From Undaria pinnatifida (lineage: Eukaryota; Sar; Phaeophyceae; Laminariales; Alariaceae), in NCBI GenBank assembly GCA_012845835.1, contig JABAKD010000017.1, positions 4,648,867-4,712,866 of the forward strand: a stretch of DNA of 64,000 nt. Direction: 5' to 3'. The notes under the pieces are model-generated. The model ran no database searches. It worked only from the letters and a program-made list of their open reading frames with translations, and was not told the DNA's origin. A program made the translations under genes and the position numbers. Of the stretch, positions 24,380-34,914 are shown piece after piece; within the stretch, counting starts at the first letter, position 1; every line of letters begins with the position of its first letter.

Positions 24380-24598
24380 CTCTGACGCAGCACAGATCCG
24401 TAGACCACCCGTCTTCCCCGCACACTTTGGTATCAGAGTCTGCCACCGCGGTATACTTGGGGGGGCACTTTTTGCTGGAGCAGACCTTCTCGCAGCATTG
24501 GCCCTTGTTCCACTGAAAGTCGGTGCACTTCGTCGCGCTGGGGTTAGCGATGGATTTGTATCCCGCCGGGCAGTCTTCGGAGTCGCAGGTTACCGCGT
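24380..24598 (-). CDS. Cassette exon M18 (type D)
   Basis: 219 nt, phase 1-1. Acceptor ATTCCAG|AC differs from the common TCTCAG; donor G|GTAAGA is strong. Signature: C-DSED-C-PAGYKSIANPSATK-C, then CTDFQWNKGQCC, then CSSKKCPPKYTAVADSD. Ten cysteines, Trp in both halves. Nearest relative is M17. Its downstream intron (about 23.88-24.37 kb) is partly homologous to the intron following M17 (about 20.36-21.18 kb), so the two arose by duplication of an exon plus flanking intron. Confidence 0.88.
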
Positions 24599-25100
24599 CT
24601 GGAATCAGAAGCCGGGGTCGTGGGAAGCAACGAAAACCGAACGTTACACAAGCTGGTTGACTCACAACGAAACATTAGGTTCGGACGCTGGGAAGTCTTC
24701 GGGTGCAGCGCCGACACGATGGCCACACGGTGAGTAGTATCCCTGGTGACAGCTATCCACGGAGTAAATGCAAGACTTGGTAATCCTACGGTTAGATCGG
24801 TTTGGAACAGTGAATATGTCAAACATAAACTTTTGTCGGCAGGAGACGGGTGCCATCAAGATTGTGCCGTATTTGGCCTCCCGTGGTTCTAGGATACAAG
24901 CGGAATGCCAGGAACGAACGCATGACTTCCCTTGAGTTTCCAAACGACAAGAGGATTATCACGGACGCTCCCCGTGTAATCTCCAGAGGAACGGGGACGC
25001 CCAAGCACGTATTCCCGACGTACGACGTCATCCCACAGTTGGATTGCAGCAGAACGTTCCTGAGCTCCTAATACATGAGGAGCTCAGTATCCCACCCGAA

Positions 25101-25616
25101 ACATGAGTTCCGAGGCATTCGTTCGCGCAACCCAACAAAAGGTTCTATGCCCCCTGATCTCAAGCATAGCACGAGGAAAATATTCGGACACTCTGCCGGT
25201 AGTTCCTTACGCGATGAGCTCAACCGGCCAGAAACCGTTTCGCTGAAAGAGTGCGAGTCCTGTTGTGAGATGACTGGAATGTAGGTCTTGGTATTTGCTA
25301 CCCTTAACTTCCACATTGCTTTCAGTTTGCTCTTGTTTCGGGTTTCTTTATGGTAGGAACATGAGTTCCGAGGCATTCGTTCGCGCAACCCAACAAAAGG
25401 TTCTATGCCCCCTGATCTCAAGCATAGCACGAGGAAAATATTCGGACACTCTGCCGGTAGTTCCTTACGCGATGAGCTCAACCGGCCAGAAACCGTTTCG
25501 CTGAAAGAGTGCGAGCCCTGTTGTGAGATGACTGGAATGTAGGTCTTGGTATTTGCTACCCTTAACGTCCACATTGCTTTCGGTTTTCTCTTGTTTCGGG
25601 TTTCTTTATGGTAGAA
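25101..25616 (+). repeat. Two-copy tandem duplication, period 258 bp
   Basis: ACATGAGTTCCGAGGCATTC starts at 25101 and 25359. The copies differ at only a few bases (for example GAGTCC/GAGCCC, TTAACTTCC/TTAACGTCC). A 197-residue open frame across both (minus, 25068-25661) simply translates the repeat twice. The GAGGCATTCGTTCGCG block is also found in gamma-type elements. Confidence 0.92.
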
Positions 25617-26065
25617 AAATGCCCTCTTCACCGTAGCATTTGTCGAGTGTAGCGTTGTCAAGCGCGGGAAACCACTACCGATGAAAACGCTACCGCTGCC
25701 GCGGCCACACCTGAACGAAACACTCGATAAAACGCAACTCGCTGTTCGAAAGTCCGGTAACCGCTCAAAGCGCGTATGTTCACAAAACTCGCAAGAGGTC
25801 TAACTCGCATAAACGGCGTGGGCAATGACCTGTGTCAAACGATCGTAGGGTGATCATAAACTGGCCTGCAATGCGTGTTGGGTTTGATTGAAACCCCCAA
25901 CATGTGACCTGGGGCCGCGATGGCTGTTTTGAGCGCTCACGCTCCACAGCATGCCCCCCGAAAAGCATGCTTAAAGGTTGTAGCTTGGACAAACTATTTG
26001 AACAGTGCTCGTGCGTGCGAATAAGACAAGCCCCCAAGGGGGGTCTAGCAGGAATAAGATCCTAC

Positions 26066-26281
26066 CTTTAACGCAGCACAGATCTGTCGACCAACTGTCC
26101 CCGCACACTTTCGTGTCAGCGTCTGCCACCGCGGCAAAGCCAGTCGGGCATTGTTTGCTAGAGCAAACCTTCTCGCAGCACTGGTCCTCGGTCCACAAGA
26201 AGTTGTTGCACTGCACCTTGCTGGGATCGCCGATGTATTTGAATCCCCACGGGCATGGTTTAGCGGCGCAGGTTACCGGCG
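26066..26281 (-). CDS. Cassette exon M19 (216 nt, one codon shorter)
   Basis: Acceptor CTCAG|CG, donor AAAG|GTAGGA, phase 1-1 kept because a whole codon is missing. The loss is in the second half, which reads C-GDS-W-STDL-CC (C-x3-W) in place of C-x4-W. The first half is APVTC-AAKP-C-PWGFKYI and resembles type C; the second half (CPTGFAAVADADTKV) resembles type D. It therefore looks like an intermediate or a recombinant. Ten cysteines are kept. The first 24-25 nt of this exon, with its upstream intron, are duplicated about 380 bp further upstream. Confidence 0.85.
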
Positions 26282-26945
26282 CTGAGACGAAAAGTGGGGA
26301 TCATGAGAAAATGACAAACGGCATGTTAGAGGTTGGTTGAAGCAGTAAGTGTCCCAGGTTTGACCCTGCTTACTTCATGAGGCCAATACTGAGACGAATG
26401 TCACCTAGTGGGTATCATACGCACTCCTACGCACGGGAAAGCTACCTGACGTGGTAGTTCTTCCAACCTTATTGTATTGGTATCATACGCACTCCTACGC
26501 ACAGGAAAGCTACCTGACGTGGTGGTTCTTTCAACCTTATCGTATTTCGGCAGGAGGTAAACGTGGTCTTGGCGTAATCGTTTGGTGTTTGGCATGAGAC
26601 AAGGCGTCGAAGGGAACGTTGCATTGTAGCACGACCGGTTTAGCGGCGCAGGTTACCGGCGCTGAGACGAAAAGTGGGGATCATGAGAAAATGACAAACG
26701 GCATGTTAGAGGTTGGTTGAAGCAGTAAGCGTCCCAGGCTTTGACCCTACTTACTTCATGAGGCCAATGCTGAGACGAATGTCACCTGGTGGGTATCATA
26801 CGCACTCCTACGCACAGGAAAGCTACCTGACGTAGTAGTTCTTCCGACCTTATTGTATTTCGGCAGGAGGTAAACGTGGTCTTGGACTAATAGTTTGGTG
26901 TTTGGAATGAGACAAGGCGTCGTCGGGAACGTTGCATCATATCAC
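26259..26945 (+). repeat. 380-bp tandem duplication copying the edge of exon M19
   Basis: Sequence from 26259 (last part of the exon on this strand, acceptor and upstream intron) recurs from 26639. The second copy holds only about the first 25 nt of the exon plus its acceptor, so it is a truncated, probably non-functional exon edge. The lower copy also has an internal ~63-bp duplication (GTATCATACGCACTCCTACG at about 26411 and 26480). Confidence 0.85.
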
Positions 26946-27472
26946 GACCGGGTAGATCGTTTTTTTTCCTCATAATCTTGCCAGGTCCAGGTGATTCTTC
27001 AGAACTGATTCCAAGTTTTGTCTCCCGACAAAATCAAAGCACGTCCCAGCAAATTTCACGAAGACGGTTCTTGGTAGAGATTAAAACATCAGTCTGATTT
27101 TTCGATTTAGTCTATTCTGGGTTTTACATGTGTAGACTAGAACTAGGATTTCGATGATTACAGCTACACTGACCCATGACAGCGGTCAACAATGAAAAGG
27201 TGTTTGTTTGTGATTAGACCATCGTTAATTACTACAAAAGTAATTATTGAAAAATTATATTTGGGCCATATGTTATAGCTCTAACCAGTTTGTGTCAATT
27301 AACATATTGTTAGGCCGTGGTTTGTTCGGTTCCCTGGTAAATGTAATTATACGGCTATGCCATTGAAGCGTTATAACTGCCATGCAAGAGCACGCTCGTG
27401 TGCAAGGGTTTGAACGCCCGCGCCGTTTCGGTGAAAGGAGATCCTCATGTTTCGCACACGTGTAACTCTTAC

Positions 27473-27691
27473 CTTTATCACAGCACCGGGCTGCCGTGCA
27501 ACCTTCACCACGACACTTGATGGTGCTGGCATCGTTCTTCAAGGTGGAGTGATTAGGACAGGCGAAGCTGGAGCAGACCTCCTCGCAGCACTGAGAGGCC
27601 TTCCACTCGCCGTCCATACACTCCATTTGGTCGGCGTTGTCAATCAAGGCGTATCCATCCGAGCATGTCCCGCTGTTGCAGTAGACCGGGG
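27473..27691 (-). CDS. Cassette exon M20
   Basis: 219 nt, phase 1-1, acceptor ATATCAG|CC, donor AAAG|GTAAGA. The first half is APVYC-NSGT-C-SDGYALI with CMDGEW; the second half is EVCSSFAC with C-RGEG-C-TAAR-CC, where Cys replaces Trp, making 11 cysteines. The linker is CCEEVC. It joins to M21 through an Ala codon rather than the usual Asp. Next cassette toward the 3' end is M19, about 1.2 kb away. The upstream intron flank keeps the conserved element at about 27808-27832. Confidence 0.85.
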
Positions 27692-27839
27692 CTGATATCA
27701 ATAGTCGCGATAGGAAGGAACCGACGGAAAAACGGAGGGTTAACGGCTGGCTTCAGCAGGACCCACCCCAATCCTTAAGTCCGGTAACCCACTTCCTGAC
27801 GTGCGGTATCGACACGACTACCCAATGGTGGGTATCGCA

Positions 27840-29460
27840 TTGACCACTGAAGCCACAGTAGAAAATTATGTTGTCAGATTTCGACCGCATTGTTTTGGGG
27901 GATATTTGAGGCTGAATTTTAGAATGTTCGAACTGAAAAAAAGAGAAACGGCCTTTTTTTTGTAAATAACGCGCCTGTAGTTTTTACCGCATGGTTTTCA
28001 TTTGAAGAAAATATCTCAGGGACTGTTTCAGTGTATTGCCTCCATGACGGTTAACGAAACCCAGTATTTTTCACAATGAGATCTATCGTTCTTGGCTCAA
28101 TAGCCAATTTATTCGATCTCCTGTCGAAATCGGATTCACGGTTTCAACTACAAGGTCCAACAACGCCAGGCAATAACGAACAATTTTGGTTTAGAAACTG
28201 GTTGTCATCAACCACCCTAAGCCATATTGTGGTAGTAATTTATGGCATTTTTTGTTAGTTCAGGCAAGGAGCTACATCACCTAACGATGTGTCTAAAATC
28301 AATGTAGTCCAATAGGCTGCCAACCAGTTTTTCCATGGCTACGCGGTATGTTTACTCCTGCATGTATTCGACAAGAGGTTCCAACGCCCACGTCATTTTA
28401 TGATGGAGACTCGGAACGTGTTCGCAAACATGTTGCGTGCGCCTGACGCCAGAACTCGAAGCACCCAAGTGCTCCGCGGTTTGATATAATTTCGAGAAAA
28501 ACTTGGTGTTCCCCTGGAGGCCTACGAACGAAATATATGAAAGAGCCGAAAACAAATTGTTGACCAAACTCACGGCTGACGTCCTTGAAACATTTTTATA
28601 AGATATTGTAGCTGTCGCTAAAACCAGCGACAGCTGATAGAATCTAGATGTCACTGTCGTCAGACGTGTGCGTCCACGGGCCATTGGTTCGTGTGATTGC
28701 GAGGGGCTCCACGTTTGACTTGCAATTGATTGGTCCTGCATCTGCAGCAGAAGCGGAAATCATTGGTTTCCTTAGGCGGCGTTGAAGACGCTCATGCCCG
28801 TGTACCTTTACCCTCGTGCTCTGTAATTGCGTGTGTTGTCTGCTGTACGTGTGGTGCTGACTGCTGTGCGACCGCTGTGCGTGTTGGCGATCGCTTGTGT
28901 GCTCTGTGTGCTCGTGTGTCCCTCTGTGCTGTTGTGCTGTTTTTTTTTTCGTGTGGCTCGCCACCACAGCACTCATTTTTCTAGTGACCTATTCTAAATT
29001 CAAGTTAAAGCGTACAAACACACAAACACACAATTTTTTTTTTCGAGTAGAGCGCTATTATTACGGGGGGACCGCAGCCGGGAATTAGAAACTCGCTTCG
29101 CTCGAATAATACCAACATCAACCATTACAGTGAGGAAAAACAAAATATGTTCCTTTTTTTTCTAAATTATAGGACCCTTCCCTTTAAGAAAAAACGTACC
29201 CACATAGTCTAGTGTATTCACGACTGACGTCCTGAAAATATTTTTACATTTTTTTTTTAAATAGAAGTCTGCGCACTTCTGTGCTCTTCACGTAACACTT
29301 CGTCATACTATTACTGCTTGCTGGGCGGAGAAACTACTTGAACTCGACGGGAAACAGTTACGATATCCCAAAGATCCTGGGCGGTGTACCTAGGTAATGA
29401 TGTTGGTCATCCCGCTGCATGCTCATCCATTTTTTGTTTCTTGGCCGGTTGTTGGACACG
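27840..29460. other. Intron M21-M20, part
   Basis: Mostly unrecognised sequence with a GT-rich low-complexity stretch at about 28800-28980. The minus-strand open frame at 28644-28976 is His/Gln/Thr-rich and looks like translated low complexity. No gene called. Confidence 0.5.
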
Positions 29461-29702
29461 TTCTACGATAGATGTGCACCACTTTTTTTCTGAGGTTTCG
29501 TCAACTTGGGAGATTAAGACCCTCCCAAACATTCGTTTGGACGAACACAAAAAGGCTACCTGAGATGAAACATCTCATGGCGTAGGTGTACACAACAAGA
29601 ATCACGCAAGAAAATGGCCTCGTTCTGACGATTTTGGGTTAAGGAGCCCCGTCATTAAGAAATCATTACAGACCAAAATTGCTGCCTCTATCGTAACGGG
29701 CG
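29460..29702 (+). mobile_element. Delta-type MITE copy
   Basis: Left TTCTACGATAGATGTGCACC, right end inverted as GTTACGATAGAGGCAGCA. Internal order: TCTGAGGTTTCGTCAA, GAGATTAAGA, GATGAAACATCTCATGG, ACAAGAATCACGCAA, GACGATTTTGGGTTAAGG, GAGCCCCGTCATT. Confidence 0.75.
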
Positions 29703-30090
29703 CGTTTGGTGAGATACTACGTAGATCTTCTCAAGCAAGTACCACAAAAAAACCAAGAAAAATTACAGCAAATTAAAAAAAACTCGTCGTTCGGAAGTGT
29801 GACAAGGGCATTTAAAAAACAGTTGCATCGCATCAAGTTCCGAGTCTAACTCGCATGAAAGGCACGGGTACCTGATGGGCAAAACGTTTAATGCGGTTGT
29901 CTTCCACTAGCCAGGGCTCCGTGTTTTACCTGTCTCGCAAGCCCTAAGACGGAAACTAGGACAGCGACGGGCGTTTTGGTGCCCTCGTCCTCAAACTTGG
30001 TACGCGTACTGTAATCGCCTTCCGTGGGCAGGTTAGCATATGATAGGGATTATCTTACAGGGGAAGTTACGGAGCATTCGCGAGGAGACC

Positions 30091-30338
30091 CGTGCTACGA
30101 TAGAGGTGCACCACTTTTTGTCTGAGGTTCCTCAATTTTGGGAGCTTAAGATTACTCTCCACCCAAAATCGATCTGGAAAAAAATTAAAACTTCTACCGG
30201 ATGAAAGCTCCCATGGCTAAGGTACACAACGAGAATCACTCCAAAAAAAATGTTCTTTTCGACGATTTTGATTGAATGAAGGAGCCCCGTCTTTCAGACA
30301 AGGAAAACGACAAAAAGTGCTTCCTCTATCGCAGCACG
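30091..30338 (+). mobile_element. Delta-type MITE copy next to exon M21
   Basis: Left CGTGCTACGATAGAGGTGCA, right end inverted CGTGCTGCGATAGAGGAAGC. Internal sequence follows the 29460 copy block by block. Its right end lies about 30 bp from the M21 donor at 30369. Confidence 0.75.
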
Positions 30339-30368
30339 CGTCAGGATCCAAGTGGGAACATGTATTAC

Positions 30369-30587
30369 CTTTGTCGCAGCACAGGTCTGTAGACCACCCG
30401 TTATCTCCACACACGATGGAGGCAGACTCAGCTTTCGGGGAAAAGCGCGAAGGGCAGTCCTGGCTAGAACAGACCCTCTGGCAGCACTGGCTCTTGGTCC
30501 ACTCGCCACTCATGCATTCCATTTCGGCCGGGTTTTTAATCGGAATGTAGCCATCTGTGCACTTGTGCTCGCTGCAGTACACCGGGT
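30369..30587 (-). CDS. Cassette exon M21
   Basis: 219 nt, phase 1-1, acceptor TCTCAG|AC, donor G|GTAATA. The first half starts DPVYC-SEHK-C-TDGYIPI and uses the ECMSGEW variant; the second half starts RVCSSQDC and ends CGDNGW-STDL-CC. Both halves keep Trp, so there are 10 cysteines. The usual CCEKVC linker is CCQRVC. With M20 it shares VYC, a Ser/Thr-Asp-Gly-Tyr motif and ECM.GEW, and forms a subtype distinct from downstream cassettes. A delta-type MITE ends within about 40 bp of its donor on the intron side. Confidence 0.85.
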
Positions 30588-30884
30588 CTGAGATTAACAG
30601 TCGAGGTCGTACAACAAGACACGCACCGTTTAGGCGTTGACGGTCGTTGGTTAAAGAGACGGGAGCGTGTCGGCGACGGCGAGTATCCAAACTGAGAATG
30701 TTTTCGCGGAAGTACTCGAAATGGCGACACTTTTTTAGCCGTGGTGACACGCAACTGGAAGGCTGCTGATACAAGGGAGTGTTCCCTCTGACAAAGCCTT
30801 AAAATCCCTCCCTATACCAAATCCACGAAAAAATCTCCCCCAATAGGGTTTTCAGTAGTGAAGACGTAGGCTTCCGACGCCTGC

Positions 30885-31227
30885 TACAATAGAGGTGCAC
30901 CAACATTATTCTAGTACTACTCCCCACTTTAGAAGGAGGTTGAGACATGCCCTTCTTGACCCAAAAACTGATTTGGAGGAAAAATATTATACCTGCTTTA
31001 TCGCGGATGAAATATTTAACGCATAGGGTACACGACGAGAATCACGCAAACAAGTGGGGGGTATTTCCGACGATTTTGGGTAAAGTAGAGCCCCCGAACC
31101 CCTCCCTATACTAAATCCAAGTGATTTTCTCCCCAAAAACGTTCCAGTTGTCAACGGGTTAAGGTGAGCCTCCGTCATTCAGAAACAATTTTGGGCTAAA
31201 AGTGCTATCTCTACCTTAGCCCGCCTC
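30885..31227 (+). mobile_element. Delta-type MITE, long form
   Basis: Left CTACAATAGAGGTGCACCA, right GCTATCTCTACCTTAGC. It has an extra centre beginning GAGCCCCCGAACCCCTCC and followed by TATACTAAATCCAAGTGATT. The same centre is in the 62622-62945 copy and, as a nested fragment, at about 43007-43090. Confidence 0.7.
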
Positions 31228-31385
31228 TTTCGGCTGTAGCGCCTGTGAATCCGAACAACAATGGAACAGCTGGGGTATCGAGAGCGTCTGGGGTAGTGTC
31301 GGCTGCCACAAGAGCGCCAGCACGCGCGGCTGGTACAAGCCAGCGCAATACATAACGAGATTTGTGCTGCACATCCGAGACAGGT

Positions 31386-31653
31386 CGAGGCTACAGGTGG
31401 GGGGTCACTTTCTCTCTCTCATGTTTTTGCAGTGGGTAGGGGGCCGCTCGCTCGATTGATCCCCCCGTTCTGTTTGCGATCTAAAGCTTTTGGTGTGATA
31501 GTTTCAATACCCAACATGAATCCACTAAAATGGAAGGGTAAACTACGCTGCGCCGAAACTAAAACGCCTGGTAATGTGCCCTTAGGCGTGAGGTACAGAG
31601 ACGCTCGCGCGAGAGAATCTGAAAAAAAAAACCCACCCTACCGTACCCTCGGT
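31386..31653 (+). mobile_element. Beta-type MITE copy
   Basis: Left GAGGCTACAGGTGGGGGGTCAC, right end inverted GAGGGTACGGTAGGGTGGG. Internal inverted pair is GCTCGCTCGATTG and GACGCTCGCGCGAGAG. Lies in the M22-M21 intron. Confidence 0.65.
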
Positions 31654-32383
31654 TGAACAAGGAAAAAAACTTAACACTTGGCTATGGCAGAGGGTATTTT
31701 TTTGTTCTTCTTTTTGTATTCCTCAGATGACGAGGTCCATACTAGTCATAGGTGCCATAGGTGCCCCACCCTCTCCTAAAAAGGTATTTTGAGTCAAACA
31801 AAAGTGCGTACGGGTGGACTTGACGACGTCCCAGAGCTGCAAAAAAGAAACATTGACACTGTGCGTCGACCCAGAATGACATTCCCCGATGATTGTGCGT
31901 TAGGTAATCCCATCACCCACAGAGGCCGAAACAAAATAACGAGACGTGGTAACTCCATCGTCGTACCGCGCGCTCCTTGCGCTTGTTCACGGGTGTCCTG
32001 GTTCTCCACATCCCATGTTTTTCTTCGATTTTATGGCAATGATTGCAAATGGGTCGTCGTCAAGTTTTCAAGCTCAAGCTTGGAGATCGTATTCCACACC
32101 GGAGTCGTCCGGCAGTAGGGGCTCGCCGAAGAATTTTGAGCTCTAACTAACAACATGAGAAGATCAGCAGATCGCCCGGAATACGACTTCGAAGGCATTC
32201 GCTCGCGTAATCCAACGAACCTCTTTTCCGAACCGGTGGTTCTTCACTTGCTGAGCCCAACTACCCAGATAGCGAGAGGGATGTGTCTGCCCCGAAACGT
32301 GCGGCCCCTTCCATGGGATAAGTAATCTTCCGATGGCAACTGTAAACATATACTGTTTTGGACGAGTCGTTTCGAGGGCTCAC

Positions 32384-32715
32384 GTTTTACGCAGCACAGG
32401 TCCCGCGTGCACTCGTCGTTAGGGCACACGATCCTGTGGTAGTGTGGCACCGCGGAGTGGTGAGGCGGGCAGTCGAAGCTGGAGCAGACCTTCTCGCAAC
32501 ACTGGTCCTTGGTGCACACGCCGTTGTTACACGGCACGTCGGAGGCTAGGTGGATCATTTTGTACCCGTAGGTGCAGTCGATGGAGTCGCAGCACATCTC
32601 CTGCGTGGGATGCCCGTGGTTGCAGTCACCGGGGTTGTTGGTCAGCCGCGCACAACATTCAGCCATTCGAGTAGGATAATGATATATTGAGCGATCGATC
32701 CCATGCAAATCAAGT
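32384..32715 (-). CDS. Cassette exon M22 (divergent, most N-terminal; 5' boundary uncertain)
   Basis: Two full half-modules are present: C-DSID-C with GYKMI, then CNNGV-C-TKDQ-CC, then CCEKVCSSFDC and CPNDE-C-TRDL-CC. In both halves the usual Trp is Cys, giving 12 cysteines. The donor is AAAC|GTGAGC at 32384. Upstream, still in frame, lies a partial extra half (C-NHGH-P-TQEM-CC), so the exon is probably longer than other cassettes. The frame is open up to a stop at 32727-32729. Possible acceptors are TAG ending at 32716 (phase 2) or CAG ending at 32601 (phase 0, giving a 217-nt cassette). Neither matches the phase-1 donor of exon 1, so an additional small exon or the alternative exon-1 donor is implied. 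Confidence 0.65.
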
Positions 32716-32759
32716 CTACGGTATACCTAGTGTTTGACCACCTTGGTCTGCCCATCGAG

Positions 32760-34860
32760 AATAGGGCGGGCGAAAACGGACAAACCTACTGTTTCTATTT
32801 TTTATGAAACGCATCAAGAGAGTAACCGCTCACGCGGCTGGCCATCAGTCACTGAAAAAGGACGTCCCCAAGGCAAACCCCCTACGCTAGTTTGCGCTAT
32901 AATATGATATGGTCAAGCACGCGATAGTGCCTGGCAAGATGCCGGGAAACCGTCCGCAACGTCTGTTCAGTTCACACGAATAGTATTGGTTTATATACGG
33001 TTTGAAGGGAACACCGTTCAATATGGAAAATCATTGAGATCGAACGTTCATGAGGAAATCAGGACCAATTATGTTATAGCGCTGTCCGAGAAAAAATGTG
33101 AAGGGGGTCTTTGTATGATTAGCTGGGAGCCATCGAATAATTACCACTGTTTTAGATATATATGTTCGACTTCCATCGGAGCGGCATCCCCGCCACCTTT
33201 CCGACGGCACAATCAGTGGCAACACTATCATCGTGACGCCGCACCCTGTCAAGCGAAATCGACATCGAGCGCGCAAGATATGGGTGCTGAGGGACCACGT
33301 CGCTAGACCAAATGCTCATACGAAGTATTACCTACCTCCCCTGCGCTGTGCCTCACGAAGACCACCTTAAATCACATTAAACGGGACGGAAAACACGCAA
33401 CCACCAACAAATCGTCTGTCCAAGTAAACGTTCTGTACGCCGTGTTGCCTCATACCTTGCGGTGTCCCCCACGGAGGCCCTTGTCGGTGTGCGTGGCATG
33501 CCTAGAGCCTGTTACATCGTTGGCGGTGTGGCGCGGAAAAAAGGGAGATCGGGTCGGTTCGGAAGCAAGAAGATCGAAATTGAACTGGATTTCGCCACGG
33601 AAATGGGGCGTTCATAGCCTTGACGGTCGAGTACTAACACATTTTACGGTGGAGGGTGCGTTCGTATTTTGTTTTTGAGGCTACTCACTTTAGCCGATCA
33701 ACACTTTTACTCCTCTGCAGCAAAAACTGATTCCGAGCAAACTCAAATTGCAACCCGATGATCAAACAAACAAACCCATGACCTAGATTGATGACCTTTT
33801 TTCGCGAAACAAAGGAATGACTTTTCCGACGATTGGGGAGTTAGTAGAGAAGCCCCCCTCTGAAAAATATACAAAATAGAATTTCCCCCAATAAATGTTC
33901 CCTCTACTGTAGCCCACATCTCTAGTCCTCGTGCCTTACAGTTTCGATTGCATTTTTGCATGGCACGCCTTAAGCATCCATGCGGTTACTATACTCGCCG
34001 GTTCACTGGAGAGTACCGGTATATTTGGTTGGCACACACTGGACCAATTTTGGGAGCGCCTTGTTCTGCATCATGGTGAGAATGGCACCGACCATGACAA
34101 CTTCAAATGCAGAAGGGATTAGCTATGCTCTGTAGTTCTTTTGCGCATCTCGCCCAAGGGACCGCTTTTGGTTACAACGAAAGGGTGGAACTGTGCAGCA
34201 ACAGTATCCCAAACGTAAACATCGAACAGGTTACCGTAATCAGATGCTGTCCCCACGCAATAGTTTGCTTCGTCATTAGGCGGGAGCCCCGGCTACTGCT
34301 GGCAAATGGTTGGGGGCGACACAATCCCAAGTCACAGGTACGCCGTATTGATTCTGAGGCGCCTCACGTAAGGAGCTTTAAATCCATTATAATAATAGCG
34401 CGTTGGCAGCGAAGTCGGGTAAACGATGAACTATTGCCTGCGTGCGCCCAACAAGAGAATGACGATCCGACGATTAAGGAACAGGGCTCGGCTACTCCAA
34501 ACGAATATATTTTGCCATAACACGCCCTGCCTCTATATCACGAGTAGAACATGACGAATGGCATAGAAAACGATGCTACACTTATCGTGTCGTTCAGCAA
34601 CATTAGTTCCGTGAGGACATGCGTGTACAGCGAAAGAACGTCGAAGGCACTCCGGTTGTCGTTCTACATTTCCCTCCGTCTCACCCGACATTAAAAATGG
34701 ATTTGACGTGCCCGCCCCGGTCAGAGCATGCAATAGCATAAAATACAAGTCACACGCATATCGATCGCGTCAGAGAGACGACATGGCACACGGCGCAAGT
34801 TTATCAAGCGGATTTCGGTATCGGCAGTAATATTGAGGGGAGATATCCCCAAGGACTGAA
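32760..34860. other. Region between exon 1 and M22 (putative first intron)
   Basis: Contains a diverged delta-like element (about 33690-33925: GCAAAAACTGATT, TCCGACGATTGGGGAGTTAG, GAAGCCCCCCTC). A 137-residue plus-strand open frame at 34107-34520 has no recognisable motif. A small bridging exon may be hidden here. Confidence 0.45.
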
Positions 34861-34914
34861 CTACCTTGAAGCGCGCCTGTCCATCGCGAGGTACAAAAAG
34901 AAGCAGGCACTCAC

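Noticed and set aside
25068..25661. A 197-residue open frame
   Set aside because: It is the translation of a near-perfect 258-bp tandem duplication (258 is divisible by 3), with no other sign of coding.
1175..32715. Match to the brown-algal and viral EsV-1-7 repeat
   Set aside because: That repeat, as I recall it, has C-x4-C followed by a longer spacer and a C-x2-H pair; here the spacing is C-x4-C-x14-C-x4-[W/C]-x4-CC with no conserved His, so only the C-x4-C start agrees.
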